Source: a bacterium (GTDB taxonomy: Bacteria > Electryoneota > RPQS01). Taken from it: a stretch of 64,000 bases of DNA. Location: positions 124,001-188,000 of the forward strand of contig JAHDVH010000002.1 in NCBI GenBank assembly GCA_023382385.1, read 5' to 3'. Shown one piece after another: positions 63,880 to 64,000 of the stretch (position 1 is its first letter; each line of letters begins with the position of its first letter). The position numbers and the translations under genes were made by a program. Under the pieces are notes generated by a model that saw only the letters and a list, made by a program, of their open reading frames with translations, had not been told where the DNA came from and searched no databases.

Positions 63880-64000
63880 ATGTCTGAACATAACGAAACA
63901 CAAGAACTCTCTGATCTCCTGAGACTGCGCCGCGAAAAGCTGGATACGCTCCGCAGTCACGGAGTCAACCCCTACCCGTATTCGTTCGCCAAGACTGTTC
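63880..64000 (+). CDS. lysS: Lysyl-tRNA synthetase, N-terminal fragment (cut by window end)
   Basis: The first 40 residues of a class II lysyl-tRNA synthetase: LLRLRREKLDTLRSHGVNPYPYSF is the conserved N-terminal pattern. It continues beyond the window. Confidence 0.85.
   Translation, partial: MSEHNETQELSDLLRLRREKLDTLRSHGVNPYPYSFAKTV

Noticed and set aside
1-64000. CRISPR arrays, insertion sequences, prophage or integrase genes.
   Set aside because: No regularly spaced short repeats, transposases, recombinases or phage structural genes were found; the tandem repeats present are protein-coding.

Overview
The window looks like chromosomal DNA from a Gram-negative bacterium of the FCB group (Fibrobacterota-Chlorobiota-Bacteroidota and related candidate phyla), not a mobile element. 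Three large exported proteins end in a type IX secretion (T9SS) type A sorting domain with a PYPNPFN motif, and there are several lipoproteins, an outer-membrane porin and a DUF5916 barrel protein. Promoter-like sites resemble the sigma70 type (TTGACA-17-TATATT) rather than the Bacteroidetes TTTG/TAnnTTTG type, which suggests a deep-branching or candidate FCB lineage. This placement is inferred from domains; no rRNA, tRNA or ribosomal protein gene is visible.

Layout. 1-3015: tail of an unseen gene, a terminator, and two tandem MATE efflux transporters. 3016-3622: long non-coding stretch with a promoter-like site and a terminator. 3623-16000: one 4125-residue surface protein (12 Asp-box beta-propeller repeats, about 35 Ig-like repeats, T9SS signal), followed by four hairpins. 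16200-20097 (minus): two lipoproteins, a LolD-type ATPase, a methyltransferase, and DUF2141, DUF1499 and cupin proteins. 20241-24471: a small exported protein, an uncharacterised protein with a tentative BtrH/C39-like layout, and a subtilisin-like protease. 24560-27413 (minus): a tightly overlapping cysM-mec-(cysO::moeZ) operon for sulfur-carrier-dependent cysteine synthesis, with a 220-nt leader containing an intrinsic terminator. 27884-33142: phosphate module, porin-pstSCAB-phoU. 33222-40873 (minus): two very large paralogous Cys-rich secreted proteins sharing a 392-bp identical tract. 41281-43338 (minus): XRE regulator, CheW-like, HDOD and response-regulator genes. 43635-44995 (minus): a thymidylate-kinase-like protein with a degenerate P-loop, and tatC. 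45067-46924: divergent queuosine-precursor transporter and queG. 47200-48759 (minus): an NtrC-family regulator. 49045-56945: dapA-dapB-(T9SS protein)-(lipoprotein)-lysC, a SpoIID-like protein and prfB with its programmed +1 frameshift. 56978-64000: T9SS subtilase, alr, GNAT, SDR, DUF5916 protein and the start of lysS.

How the genes work together. The clearest coherent system is the cysteine operon. In mycobacteria CysO (ubiquitin-like carrier), MoeZ (E1-like plus rhodanese), CysM and the JAMM protease Mec are separate proteins that make cysteine on a protein carrier. Here CysO is fused in front of MoeZ, so its C-terminal Gly-Gly is internal. It must be exposed by proteolysis, work in cis without release, or be inactive as a carrier; the adjacent JAMM protease is the obvious candidate processor. 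The Pst module forms a complete phosphate import and sensing unit with its own porin. The dapA/dapB/lysC run supplies the lysine/diaminopimelate pathway and, with alr downstream, peptidoglycan precursors. Much of the rest builds or decorates the cell surface.
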